This document shows positions 23,870 through 33,697 of a DNA stretch of 64,000 bases, piece by piece; position 1 is the first letter of the stretch, and every line of letters starts with the position of its first letter. Source of the stretch: Acephala macrosclerotiorum. Its lineage: Eukaryota; Ascomycota; Leotiomycetes; Helotiales; Mollisiaceae. A model generated the notes under the pieces. It was not told where the DNA came from and searched no databases. It saw only the letters and a program-made list of their open reading frames with translations. The DNA lies in the NCBI GenBank assembly GCA_014904845.1, contig MU119210.1:310001-374000 (forward strand), written 5' to 3'. A program made the translations under genes and the position numbers.

Positions 23870-26800
23870 ATGACGGCACCTCGTAAAGTGAACCTGCATA
23901 ACAAGGCATACCAGGACATCGCCTTCCACCAAGTCTACTCCCTATGCAATCCAGCTTTCACAGAAGCTTCGTATGTTGGATGCCATTCCGACGCTTACAA
24001 GACGACGGTGAGGAGGTTGTCAGATCAACAGTGCGAGGAGTACGGCTACGACGTTTGCGACGACTGGCTGGACAAGACGATGGAACCTGATGCTGGCTCT
24101 GCTTCACTACAGCGGACGCCCTCGTATCGCTCAAATGCATCCGGGACGAGCTCGAGGTCTCAAACTGTGCGAGTCAAGCCGCGGAAATATGCTTCATACA
24201 TGTCGAGTTCGGCATCCAGCATCTCGGACAAGTCCTTGACCTCGTTCCCCTCCTTTTCTCCTGAATCACCAAAGGACAATCCCTTGATACCACGCAGTAC
24301 AGATGGGACAGCAAATGGCGCCCGCAAGACTTCCGACCCGGCTTCTTTGATCGTTGAGAGTTTAATCACCTCTTCTCCTTCGCAGCTGAATCGAACTGGC
24401 CTCTTTGACGATGCGCCGCTCAGCACCCAGCATGTCCCGGGCTCGATACACCATGCAAACGATGACCATATCGAGCGGCTGATTGCGCGCAATGGCGCCG
24501 TTACTTTGGTACGACAGCTGGCAGAGGATTTGGCACAACGGGATGCTCAGATGGCTGCACTGAGGAGGAAGGCAGAAGAAAGGGAGCGGGCACTAAGAAA
24601 GATCATACTAGAATGCGGACTGTCGAACTTGGATTTGGAAACACGTCTGCGGGCTATCGAGGGCGAACGAAAAGTCTCGGTCGCTGCGACCAACGAGTTG
24701 CCTGCTGAGAATGAGGGACTGGAAGATCTAATGAATGATGCTATGGCTGAGAATGTGGTACTTGGAGATATTGGATTGATGGACAATGAAGCTACAATAC
24801 GAGCGGCGAGGCAGAAAACTTTGGATGATAAGCCAATGAATACACAGCGAGGTTGGAAAGATTACATATGGGGTGGAACAAGTAGGAAGAGCAGTCGCGC
24901 AAGCAGCATCAATGGGGACACTGTGAATGGGGTAGATTCGAGACGTGGTAGCACGGTCAACACTCGAAAGTCGGTTCTCCAAAACGGACTTTTCCAACCG
25001 CCAGACAACACCAAAACTCCAAGTCGAGGATCTAGCCAGCATTCAGGCATCACATCTACCCCAAGTCGGGATCGAAAACCATCCTCAGGACTAGCGACGT
25101 TGGCACTTAAGCTCGTTGCGGGATCTACACTCACTGGTCGAGATGCCGAAGGTCTGTCTAGCAATCGTGGGAGGGCGAATAGCACTGGAACAGCACCTAG
25201 CGGTAGGGCACCATCTACGGCAAGTGCAAGGACAACCATGTCAGCAAGAGCAGCTCCCTTAAAGCCAGCACCAAAGATAATACCAGGACCCCGACGACCT
25301 ACCGCCAGCGCAACTCAGCCTGTAAGAGGGCAACAAGAGAGGTGGGATACAATGGGAGAGAGTCCCCAAAGAACATCTCGCATTGGAGGACCTGACAATT
25401 ATGGTCCAGTCGAAATGGATCAGATTCTTCCTATGGAAGCCCAGCCGCCGACCATTACTCAGGTCATCTATAACAATCCTTATAACACGGATTTCCTTAC
25501 TGACAGATTTGGGTTTATCTACGATCAAAGGCGAAAGAAAAGGCAAAGAGAGGCTGCTGAGAAAATACAAAAGAGCAAGCGTGGCAGGGTGGAAATGTTG
25601 AGCAGTGGTCGAAGTGTTGTGTCGGTGGACTCGGACATCATCGACGACGATAGACCAGATACCCCAACATCTTACGATGGTGATGATGGCAAACCCGCGA
25701 AACGTTGGCAAGACTACTTGAAAATTGCTACCTTTCCTACCGAGTTGTTGTCGCACACGCCCTCTGTTACTATGCCGTCACTTGAAGTCATGGAGGGAGG
25801 TGAGGTGCCACCTCGATCGCCTGGAATCACGAGCGAGGAAAGAGGTTTCTTACCATCAGCTGCAAGCACTGCACCAGCTCAGCCAGCGGTTGCGGTGATC
25901 TCAGACAATGCTACCATTTCAAAGCCTGTTATTTCTAAACCTCCCCTTTCAGAGCTTCCCCAGGAGGATACCGAACCTGTCAAGTTGCTTCTCAAGCAGC
26001 TGGGAGAAGTTCATGACTCTCTTCAACGAGAGAAAACTACACGATGGAACAATTTTCTTCGCAAGGTCAGAGCCGAACAAAAGCGTGATAGTGAGGCTGC
26101 AAGGGCAGCTCTTGCTGCTGATACTCGATCTGGAAAACCTATGGCCATCATGCCCGAGGCAGCCCTAATGGACGGCGAGATCATCGGAGTCGCCGGCTTG
26201 GGCAACAAAGGCAAAGTTGGGCGTGCAAAATGGAACGAATTCAAGGCACTCGTCCTTGGTGGTATTCCTGTCGCTTACAGAGCCAAGATCTGGGCTGAGT
26301 GTTCGGGAGCTGCAACTCTTCGAATTCCTGGCTATTACGAGGACCTTGTTGCTCGCTCTGAGGCGGATGACAACCCAACAATCGCTACGCAGATCGAGAT
26401 GGATATCAATCGGACTTTGACAGACAACATTTTCTTTAGGAAAGGGCTAGGCGTTCAAAAGTTGAATGAAGTCTTGTTGGCGTACTCTCGAAGAAACACA
26501 GAGATTGGATATTGCCAGGGCATGAACTTGATCACAGCATGTCTGCTACTCATCATGCCAACAGCCGAGGACGCTTTTTGGGTACTTACCAGCATTATCG
26601 AAAACATCCTCCCTCGTAACTACTACGATCACAACCTCCTAGCATCACGAGCAGACCAACAAGTTCTTCGCCAATACGTCGCCGAGATTCTACCAAAACT
26701 TTCCGTACACCTCGACGATCTCAGCATCGAGCTAGAGACATTAACATTCCAATGGTTCCTGAGCGTCTTCACCGACTGCCTCTCAGCAGAAGCTCTCTTC

Positions 26801-27235
26801 CGCGTCTGGGATGTAGTATTCTGCATGAACGACGGCTCCACCTTCCTGTTCCAAGTAGCTCTCGCCCTAATGAAGCTCAACGAACCTCAGCTTCTCCAGT
26901 GTTCTACTCCAGCAGGCGTATATACGTATATCAACCATCAGATGACGAATCATGCTATTAGTATTGATGGTTTGATTCACGCATCGGAGGGATTGAGAAA
27001 GGTGGTGAAGAGGGATGAAGTTGAGAATAGAAGGTCGAAGGCCATCGAGGCGGAGAGAGATTTGATCAAGCAGAGGGAGGCTAGGAATGCAGCTCGAAGA
27101 GCTGAAAGAATAGCTGCTGCGAGTGGGACTCAGCAGGGGGAATCATCAGAGAGTTCGACTCCTGCTAGTGAAGAGTTGTCTGTAGGGGAGCTGACTATTG
27201 AGGCTCCAATACCTATTGAAGATGAAGTGGTTTAG
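23870..27235 (+). CDS. TBC-domain Rab GTPase-activating protein
   Basis: A single uninterrupted frame of 1121 residues. The C-terminal third is a TBC domain, the catalytic unit that speeds GTP hydrolysis by Rab GTPases in membrane traffic. It starts at about residue 797 (LVLGGIPVAYRAKIWAECSG). It has the arginine-finger motif IEMDINRT (about 843-850) and the glutamine-finger motif YCQGMN (881-886), so both catalytic residues are present. The motif FQWFLSVFTDCLS and a closing FRVWDVVFC follow. The N-terminal 790 residues are mostly disordered and Ser/Arg/Pro-rich. They include a short coiled coil (LIARNGAVTLVRQLAEDLAQRD..., about residues 204-260) and RG- and PRP-rich stretches that look like phosphorylation and docking sites. 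A basic coiled coil (residues 1040-1090) closes the protein. A 3.4-kb intronless gene is unusual beside its intron-rich neighbours. The target Rab is unknown. Confidence 0.92.
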   Translation: MTAPRKVNLHNKAYQDIAFHQVYSLCNPAFTEASYVGCHSDAYKTTVRRLSDQQCEEYGYDVCDDWLDKTMEPDAGSASLQRTPSYRSNASGTSSRSQTVRVKPRKYASYMSSSASSISDKSLTSFPSFSPESPKDNPLIPRSTDGTANGARKTSDPASLIVESLITSSPSQLNRTGLFDDAPLSTQHVPGSIHHANDDHIERLIARNGAVTLVRQLAEDLAQRDAQMAALRRKAEERERALRKIILECGLSNLDLETRLRAIEGERKVSVAATNELPAENEGLEDLMNDAMAENVVLGDIGLMDNEATIRAARQKTLDDKPMNTQRGWKDYIWGGTSRKSSRASSINGDTVNGVDSRRGSTVNTRKSVLQNGLFQPPDNTKTPSRGSSQHSGITSTPSRDRKPSSGLATLALKLVAGSTLTGRDAEGLSSNRGRANSTGTAPSGRAPSTASARTTMSARAAPLKPAPKIIPGPRRPTASATQPVRGQQERWDTMGESPQRTSRIGGPDNYGPVEMDQILPMEAQPPTITQVIYNNPYNTDFLTDRFGFIYDQRRKKRQREAAEKIQKSKRGRVEMLSSGRSVVSVDSDIIDDDRPDTPTSYDGDDGKPAKRWQDYLKIATFPTELLSHTPSVTMPSLEVMEGGEVPPRSPGITSEERGFLPSAASTAPAQPAVAVISDNATISKPVISKPPLSELPQEDTEPVKLLLKQLGEVHDSLQREKTTRWNNFLRKVRAEQKRDSEAARAALAADTRSGKPMAIMPEAALMDGEIIGVAGLGNKGKVGRAKWNEFKALVLGGIPVAYRAKIWAECSGAATLRIPGYYEDLVARSEADDNPTIATQIEMDINRTLTDNIFFRKGLGVQKLNEVLLAYSRRNTEIGYCQGMNLITACLLLIMPTAEDAFWVLTSIIENILPRNYYDHNLLASRADQQVLRQYVAEILPKLSVHLDDLSIELETLTFQWFLSVFTDCLSAEALFRVWDVVFCMNDGSTFLFQVALALMKLNEPQLLQCSTPAGVYTYINHQMTNHAISIDGLIHASEGLRKVVKRDEVENRRSKAIEAERDLIKQREARNAARRAERIAAASGTQQGESSESSTPASEELSVGELTIEAPIPIEDEVV

Positions 27236-27516
27236 GACTTTGGATGAAAGGCGGAAGAATGATGAAGCGAGGCAGATGATGGGTTAGAACGTTTGGGAGG
27301 TGTCTTGTGTTTTGCATTTACAGCGGGATTGGAAGATAAATGATACCCCCTTGTGTCGTTGGCTTTGATGTAGATATAAGGTTGGCAATAGGATGAATGG
27401 AATGGATCATGGAGGGTTTCAGACACTTTCTTTCATTCATTATTTCTACTTTTCCTCCCTACTTCTCACCACAGAGACACCAGTATTCACAGCCCGGGTA
27501 AGTCACCCCTTCATAT

Positions 27517-28048
27517 TCATTCACAAGTGTTTCGAATGCCCGAAGCCTGACAGGACAATTAGGACCACGGACTCCATGGCGTTTGGGATGTCTTACCTTA
27601 GACCTGAGGGCCACCGGGAATTCCCAACCAAGGTGACGACCAATGAACCAGTAAACCTCCATACCACAAAAGACGACCGAAATCACCCAAAGCATCGCGT
27701 ACAAGAACACCAGACCCATGCCTCTGAAGTCGAGCGTGTTCACGGGGCCTGGGAATGTTAGTCTGACCGCGTCGGTTTTGGCAGAAGGAAGCGCCGTACC
27801 ACGACGAGGGACATTGGCATGAGGAGCTCGAGCAAGTGGGACATCAGGGAGAACGACTAGCAAAGTCAGTTTTTCGTTTTCCGCGACTTTTGGGAAGTTG
27901 AGGTCGTACCACGGCGAGGGACATTGGGTTGAGGAGCAAGAGCTCGGAGTCTGGCTGCTTTGGCTTCTTCTTTGGCAGCAAGCCTTTTGGCTTTCTTTCG
28001 ATCTGATCTGGGATTGATCGGGCGTTGGGTGAATGTCTTGCCACGCAT
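27517..28048 (-). CDS. Small single-pass membrane protein, unknown
   Basis: Three exons, 28048-27910, 27856-27597 and 27546-27517, give 429 nt and 142 residues. The introns are 53 nt (GTACGA..GCTAG) and 50 nt (GTAAGA..GTCAG). The N-terminus is strongly basic (RSDRKKAKRLAAKEEAKAAR). The middle has a long hydrophobic helix (GMGLVFLYAMLWVISVVFC) followed by MEVYWFIGRHLGWEFPVAL, so one membrane span with a basic cytoplasmic tail is likely. An in-frame ATG 45 nt upstream (28,093) could extend it by 15 residues. The first donor lies inside a tandemly duplicated segment (see the repeat at 27,795-27,947). No family is recognised. The last exon has only nine sense codons and is the least certain part. 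Confidence 0.6.
27795..27947. repeat. Imperfect direct duplication spanning a splice donor
   Basis: Two copies of about 43 bp start at 27,795 and 27,905 (110 bp apart). Both contain CGTACCACG(A/G)CGAGGGACATTGG on the plus strand. On the minus strand both encode NVPRRGT. In the upstream copy the GTACGA is the inferred splice donor. In the other copy the equivalent GTACGG is read through as coding sequence. Confidence 0.85.
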
Positions 28049-28589
28049 GATTGTTGTCAAGCTTAGTTGTTTGCAAGCGGTGGTTGTTATCAAAGGTTGG
28101 TTGCTGTTAAGAGGAGGTGGGCATGAGATCGAAAGGTTGTGGGATGGCTAGTAGGGTTTGAGAGGGTGAGAGACTTTATCGTTCGTCATTGTTCCTTAGC
28201 GTGGAGGTGAAATCGAAGCGGGTGGCTTGATCTTCTCGAGCGGCTCAATTTTTTCGGCTGGGACATTGTGATGGAAGAGGTGCCTACTTTAGGAAAGGCA
28301 AGAGCTTCATACCGGAAGTATGTCCAGGAACTACACGCTCTGGATGTGAGAGTGTGTGTCTTCAGAAGATATACTTGTGGGAGAACTTTGTTTGTTGGTG
28401 AACAGGTTCTCAATGTAATCACAAGATAGTGGAAGGGATAAAGATCATGAACGGAAGGACCACTGTCTTTTATGCATCTACTCTTGCTAAGTATGGAAGC
28501 TATTCCTAGACGCAAGGTGTACTTCCTCTACACAAACCCTAGACATCTCCATTACCATTCCCATTCCCACCTTTCCAAGGCCAGTGTCT
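28049..28589. other. Intergenic, no gene recognised
   Basis: About 540 bp between two same-strand genes. It is the expected promoter region of the 27.5-kb gene and the 3' flank of the next. No further coding frame was seen. Confidence 0.5.
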
Positions 28590-29303
28590 TCAGAGTTTGC
28601 GCCCCCATGCATCGTTCCACTTAGTTTCTCCAGCCTTCTCAAGCCCTTCAAGCTCCTTAACCTTTCGATCAACCCATTCATTGTACTGGGCCCATACTGG
28701 ATGTAGGATATTTTGGAAAAGGAGCTGCTCCATTTTGTACTCGAGCTTCAAGCGCCACCAGATCCAGAGCGTAAGCTTTGGGAGCCAAAACACAAGAGCA
28801 TCGAATGCTTGCCACTTCATCCATAATTGGTGGTCCGGATCCTTCAAATGGTATTAGCATCAGTATCAACAGGTCGAGGGATGAAGTTACATTGAGTATC
28901 CAAATGTCGTTGCCGCTGATAGCCCAGTACCATTTGGTGAAAGCTGCGGTAGCAACGACGAATTGGACGAAGAAAGGACAATATTTGTTGAAACGTTCGA
29001 TGTTATCGAGAGCTTTGAGTGTAGTCCACATGTAGAAGAGGTAAATCAGGTAGATGTCGTTGTCTGTTTTCCATTGAGTATCAGCTTCCTTACCAAAAAG
29101 AACCACAGATGACTTTGAAGGTGTGGCAACTTACTGATGCGCTCGATCTTGATCCCTAATACTTTCAAAGGCGTGAGACATCCCCCCGAGGCTCTGCAGT
29201 CTATGCATAGCTTCATGATAAACGTTTTTGGGTGGTTGTGCTGAGGTATTTTGGCTTGTTGAAGACAGGCTATTGAAGGATCTTTTAGGGCGAGGTTGCT
29301 CAT
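28590..29303 (-). CDS. Multi-pass membrane protein, unknown (gene B)
   Basis: Three exons, 29303-29135, 29063-28891 and 28841-28590, give 594 nt and 197 residues. The introns are 71 nt (GTAAGT..AAACAG) and 49 nt (GTAACT..TTGAAG). Hydrophobic helices are DIYLIYLFYMWTTLKAL, CPFFVQFVVATAAFTKWYW and AFDALVFWLPKLTLWIWW, the last ending in a Trp-rich basic edge. The C-terminus is a charged amphipathic helix (WVDRKVKELEGLEKAGE). The N-terminal exon contains a CIDCRASGGC stretch with several Cys. It lies 180 bp downstream of gene A on the same strand, with the same three-exon plan. No known family is recognised, and a transport or receptor role would be a guess. Confidence 0.65.
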
Positions 29304-29483
29304 AATATCTCCGACTCGTCTTCAGGCACGGTCGGAAGAAGAAAGTTTAGTGCTTCACAGATTCACATGAAGCATAGATCATAGTAATATCACGTTCTTC
29401 GGGCATAACATCTTGGCTGGCTTGCTTATCTTGATTTGCTTTGATTATTTCGACAAAACTCTTTCAAGCAGCTGAAAATCCGA

Positions 29484-30279
29484 TTAGATCTGCTCTATGA
29501 TATGGAAGAGACTATACCACTCAGACTCATACTCCAACTCTTCTTTCTTTCGCCTCTGCTGCGCAATATATTGCTCGAACAATATATGGTATGCTTTACG
29601 AAATTCCTCGAACGAAGGGAGGTCAACACCGTTGTCATCCCACTCAAGAAATCCTGTGATGTCGACAAAGACGTATTTGTACTTGTTTGGCTCCCATTTA
29701 GTGTCCCTCAAAATGAAAGTACCATTTTCAAGCAGCATCGCACCCCACCAGGTCTCTGCATCCTCCCTAGTCATGAAACTGGGTTCTTCGGGTATCCATT
29801 TGTCGTCGTGCGTAACCTTGACTATTCGATCAGAGTAAGGCCGGCTGAATTGGGCGTCTTCGCCAAATTTACTGCGTGCCCATCTCCACATTATGAAAGT
29901 ATTTCTGAAGACTAGGAAATACCATCCTGCAGATAGGCTGAACCGATAGCAGAGGAAGAGGGTATCCAATGCCTAGATCAGATTTAGCATATTTTCATTA
30001 TTCGTGGAGGCCGCTTTTACCTTAGGACGGAAGATTGGTATGCCCAAGGTATACTCCAATAACTGGAGATAGATACTTGCGCTTGCCATGCTTATGAGGA
30101 CAATCGATAGGAGAGCCAATTGGTAGTCTGGATACATATAGCGAAACCACCCGTACAAGCAACATCCATAGAGAAGGGAGAGTCCTGTGAAAGAAGGAAA
30201 GTCAGCGCACGATTTGGACGTTTCTCAGCGGATCAGCCTTACCGATATCGCAGACAACGATCTTATAAGGGTTATCCAT
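29484..30279 (-). CDS. Multi-pass membrane protein, unknown (gene A)
   Basis: Three exons, 30279-30243 (only 37 nt), 30184-30021 and 29972-29484, give 690 nt and 229 residues. The introns are 58 nt (GTAAGG..TTCACAG) and 48 nt (GTAAAA..GATCTAG). It begins MDNPYKIVVCDIGLSLLYGCC. It has three hydrophobic helices (LALLSIVLISMASASIYLQLL, DTLFLCYRFSLSAGWYFLVF and the start segment). A soluble, acidic C-terminal half follows, with W-rich stretches (EDAETWWGAMLLENG, GFLEWDDNG) and a closing charged helix (QYIAQQRRKKEELEYE). No family is recognised. All splice phases agree, which supports a real gene. Gene B lies immediately downstream, with a similar layout of membrane helices then a charged C-terminal helix. 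Confidence 0.68.
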
Positions 30280-31496
30280 CTTGCAAGCAGATCTGGCAAG
30301 TGCAAGCCAACTCAGTACGTTGTATCCTTATTTTGTTTTTGGTTGTCGCGATCTTGCGTGTTCCTTCGCAGTGTGGGTTTGTTGACAAAGTTGAACAAGC
30401 CTGGTATCGCGAAGAAGCTTCATTTTTAGTGCGTCGGTGTCGGCATCATTATTGTTGCGACCCCGATAACGACAACCCTGACTATGACGATAAGAACATA
30501 TCACAGCATCCAAAATCTGAGTGCAAAGCTGGCCCTTTCTTTCGATGAAAAAGTTTCTCTGAATGTTGAGATCCTTCTGCCGAACCCCTGACCCACTACC
30601 CCTTTTTAAGCGAGATACGATTCGATGCCCTCGACACTTCGAGAGTATGAGAGAAAGCGCTTGCAGAGACGGCTTGTAGAGCTAATACCAGATTGTGGGT
30701 GTTTGCGAGTGACAGGTTGCTAATGTTGAAGGCGTTTGCACCTTCTCGAGCTCTCAAATCGATGTTATTCTACTGCTATGGTTGTCCTCCTGGCTGAAAA
30801 CATGGGCCAGCTTCCGCTGTCAGCCACTACCCAACATCCTCTGTCTCTGTCGTTGCACCTACTTTATTAATATTGGCTGTTGTCAATTTCAGGTTTCGGA
30901 TGTGTTTTCAACAGCTATTCGCGGAAATAAATAGAGGTAGAACTTGTCATGATGGATTGTCACGAGGATGAAGACTCCTCTGTACCTTGCTCATGCGTCT
31001 TTTCTGTACGCTCCTTATACAACAGCGAACGATAACTGATGCAGATTATAATTACCGAAATTTAAAGTCAAATTCTAGATCTCTAAATGCATTTGATACT
31101 ATTTATTCTGACCTCTTCATCCCTTACGCTTTCTTGAACCTCATCCCACATGTTCGGCCCCTAACTCTCGCTCGCGAACTTGTATACCTACCTTTCGGAC
31201 AATTTCGGTCTTCGAAGGGCTTACCAAAACACCAGCTCTCACGATTTTCGATGGGCGATCGTACTGCCACTGAAGTTCAAGTTCAAGTCCGCCACCTTGT
31301 ATTCCTACATACCGAAAGTCGAGCGCACTTGATCGATGGAGAAGTAGAAATTCGCGGTCGGGGTAAGGCTCATATCGGTAGTGTTGACAAATAGAACCTA
31401 GTCGCGCGATCGCTTTGACAACAGAAAAATGCACTAGTTCCTAGCTTCAACGACTCGATCCCGAAGCAGCTTCTTGTAGAGTCAGCTACGTTCTAG
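30280..31496. other. Intergenic, no gene recognised
   Basis: About 1.2 kb upstream of gene A. Open frames at 30,987-31,394 (plus) and 31,141-31,434 (minus) overlap each other and have no family match. The minus one could be a further fragment of the relic next door. Nothing is called. Confidence 0.45.
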
Positions 31497-32560
31497 CTAG
31501 TGAGAACATGTAGCTGTAAAATGTCTACCGTAGGACCGTATCGAGTAATGAGAATGCAAAAATGTGAAGATAGGCCGTGTTTGGCGTACTCGGTATCCAT
31601 CCAAGCATCTAGAAATCTCGCAATGAGGACGTTGTGAAGTTGAATCATTGCCAAAGGCGATATAGCATGTGTCAAGGGATTTTTTTGAACCTTCGATACG
31701 CTTAAGAAGTTGAGGAGGCTCGCACCAGATGAACTCCCATAGGAGCAAGATTCTCGGCAATCAGACCGAATAAGACATTCGCGGACCTGATGAACGGTAT
31801 ATTATCTTGAAATTCTGGTGCTTGAAGATCCACAGAGACCGGTTCCCATGTGCGTAAAAGAGGTCAAATACTTTCAGCTGTAGTGAATGTGGACCTCGAA
31901 TTCGCAACAATGATGATGAGTTCTTCAACGGTCGCTGGCGATACGGATGGCGGTGTCATAGACACAACGAGATGTTGGATTCGCCCTTGAAGTTCTTCGA
32001 CCTGATCTTATTTTGCCTGTAACTGTTCTTGGAATGTTTGATTGTGGGTAGTCAAAGTTGTGCAAGATTGATTTCCCTGCAGGATTGTGACATCTATCTT
32101 GGCAGTCATCTGTTGTGCCTTCCATAGGTTGTTGATTAACACTACAAATTCAAAACCTGGCTTATCTAACTTCTCCCGGTGAGAACATAAGCGTATTCTG
32201 TGGCGCGATAATCGCATCCAGGATGCATAGCTGTCACTCTACATCTGACTGTAGGCTTTTATGTTGAAGTGCGGATGCTTGCTCTTCGTCATTCAGGATC
32301 GAAATTTGTGAGATATCCCCTTGCCGCAAGGCAGAAAGAGCTTGCTCGACTTGAAGTCAACGATGGTGTTCTGCCTCAAGTCACTGTGAGAGATGGTCTG
32401 CTTCGGCTTGCGAGGTCTCACGCGATAGATGACGTGGGGGAGTTTTCGAAAATGATGTCGTATCTCCCGTGTCCGATCCCAAAGTCATAATCGTGCGAGC
32501 TCCTGTTGAGGAGGAGCGCCTTGCTAGACCTTCCTAAGTGAAGATGTCGTAGCTCGGCAG
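31497..32560 (-). pseudogene. Coiled-coil-like relic gene, several stops
   Basis: Read on the minus strand, the region gives protein-like text broken by stops and frame changes. From the right, a Ser/Thr-rich piece (TIMTLGSDTGDTTSFSKTPP, about 32,500-32,430) is followed after two in-frame TGA codons by LQVEQALSALRQGDISQI and NDEEQASALQHKSLQ. In another frame come FVVLINNLWKAQQMTAKIDV and THNQTFQEQLQAK, a TAA, then DQVEELQGRIQHLVVSM and ATVEELIIIVANSRSTF. Last is WEFIWCEPPQLLKRIEG near 31,730. Heptad-like spacing suggests a coiled coil. The style resembles N-terminal regions of fungal STAND/NACHT-type proteins, but this is only an impression. At least four stops and two frame changes make it non-functional. 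Confidence 0.45.
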
Positions 32561-33697
32561 TCGGCCTCGTCGAAGGTGGCCTCTACCTGCGGCGAGGACA
32601 AGGCGCGTCAAAACTCAACGAACACCAAAGTGATTGGTGCCAAACTTTGCCTCATACATCTATTATCCACAATTGATGCTTCAGTCGAAGATTTTATCGA
32701 TGGCTGGCCATACTGATGCTGTTCGGGAGGTTGGAGTAGGTTGGAATAGTGAGGAGCTCGCTTCTCTGACTGATCATTTGACGCAAAATATCTCGAATAC
32801 TTTGAAACATTGCTCCAAAATAGCTCAATAGGCTGCAGGCGACACCAGAGTAGAGGAGAGTGTGGTGATGTTGTGGTGTGGAGGTTGCATTGGGCTGCGG
32901 TGCTCAGCACGAAGTGTGTATCGGCAACCACACCGTCACTTCAACGGATAAAGAGTATCGGGGACCTGAATGCCTGAGAACTGGACTGAGGAACCTGTGT
33001 TGTCATCGGAAGAGTTCCAAAAATGAGACTTTCGATGAATATCTTTTTATGTGCCAGTCTGCTCGCATCCAGAGAGGTGTGGTGTACCACGTCTTGACTG
33101 CGATTGCTTCATGACCACCACCACGAATACAACCATCACACCATCACGCTCAAGCAGAGAAAGGAAAAGCTTTTAGATGGAGATTGGTCACTTATCTACC
33201 TTTTATGTGGGACCTTCCTCTCAATGCACAACTTGCCGTTGTACGCACCTTATCCGGGAAAGAGTTGTGCTGGAGTGGGCAGGCAGAGGCGGTGAGGAAG
33301 GTATTCGGCAGGGTTGACTGGCAGGAACTACCACGAGAGGAAGCGACGTCGAGCACTGCTTTCTTTCTGGGCTCTCTCTCATGTGGACCTTCCACTAATA
33401 AGGCCACCATTTGCTTCCTTTGAGAAAGATGCCGAAACTTGGACAGAACGACAGTCCGACTGCAGTCTGCACGTCCTAAAGATACACCGCAAGTGCCTGC
33501 CTTTCCCTCCATCACTTGCCTTCTAAACCAACCATGTCCTTCACAGAAGCATCTTGCGCACCCGAAAGGAGGTCCAAAAGTCACGTAAAACGCTCTGACT
33601 GACGTTAGCACAAGGAGAAAATTCGGCATATAAATATGACACAAGCAAGTAATGCAGATTCAGGACGACAGATTTGACGAATTAATAAATTTCGACA
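32561..33697. other. Intergenic, no gene recognised
   Basis: About 1.1 kb between the relic and the BCD1 stop. Several short overlapping open frames on both strands have no start context, splice partner or family resemblance. Confidence 0.5.
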
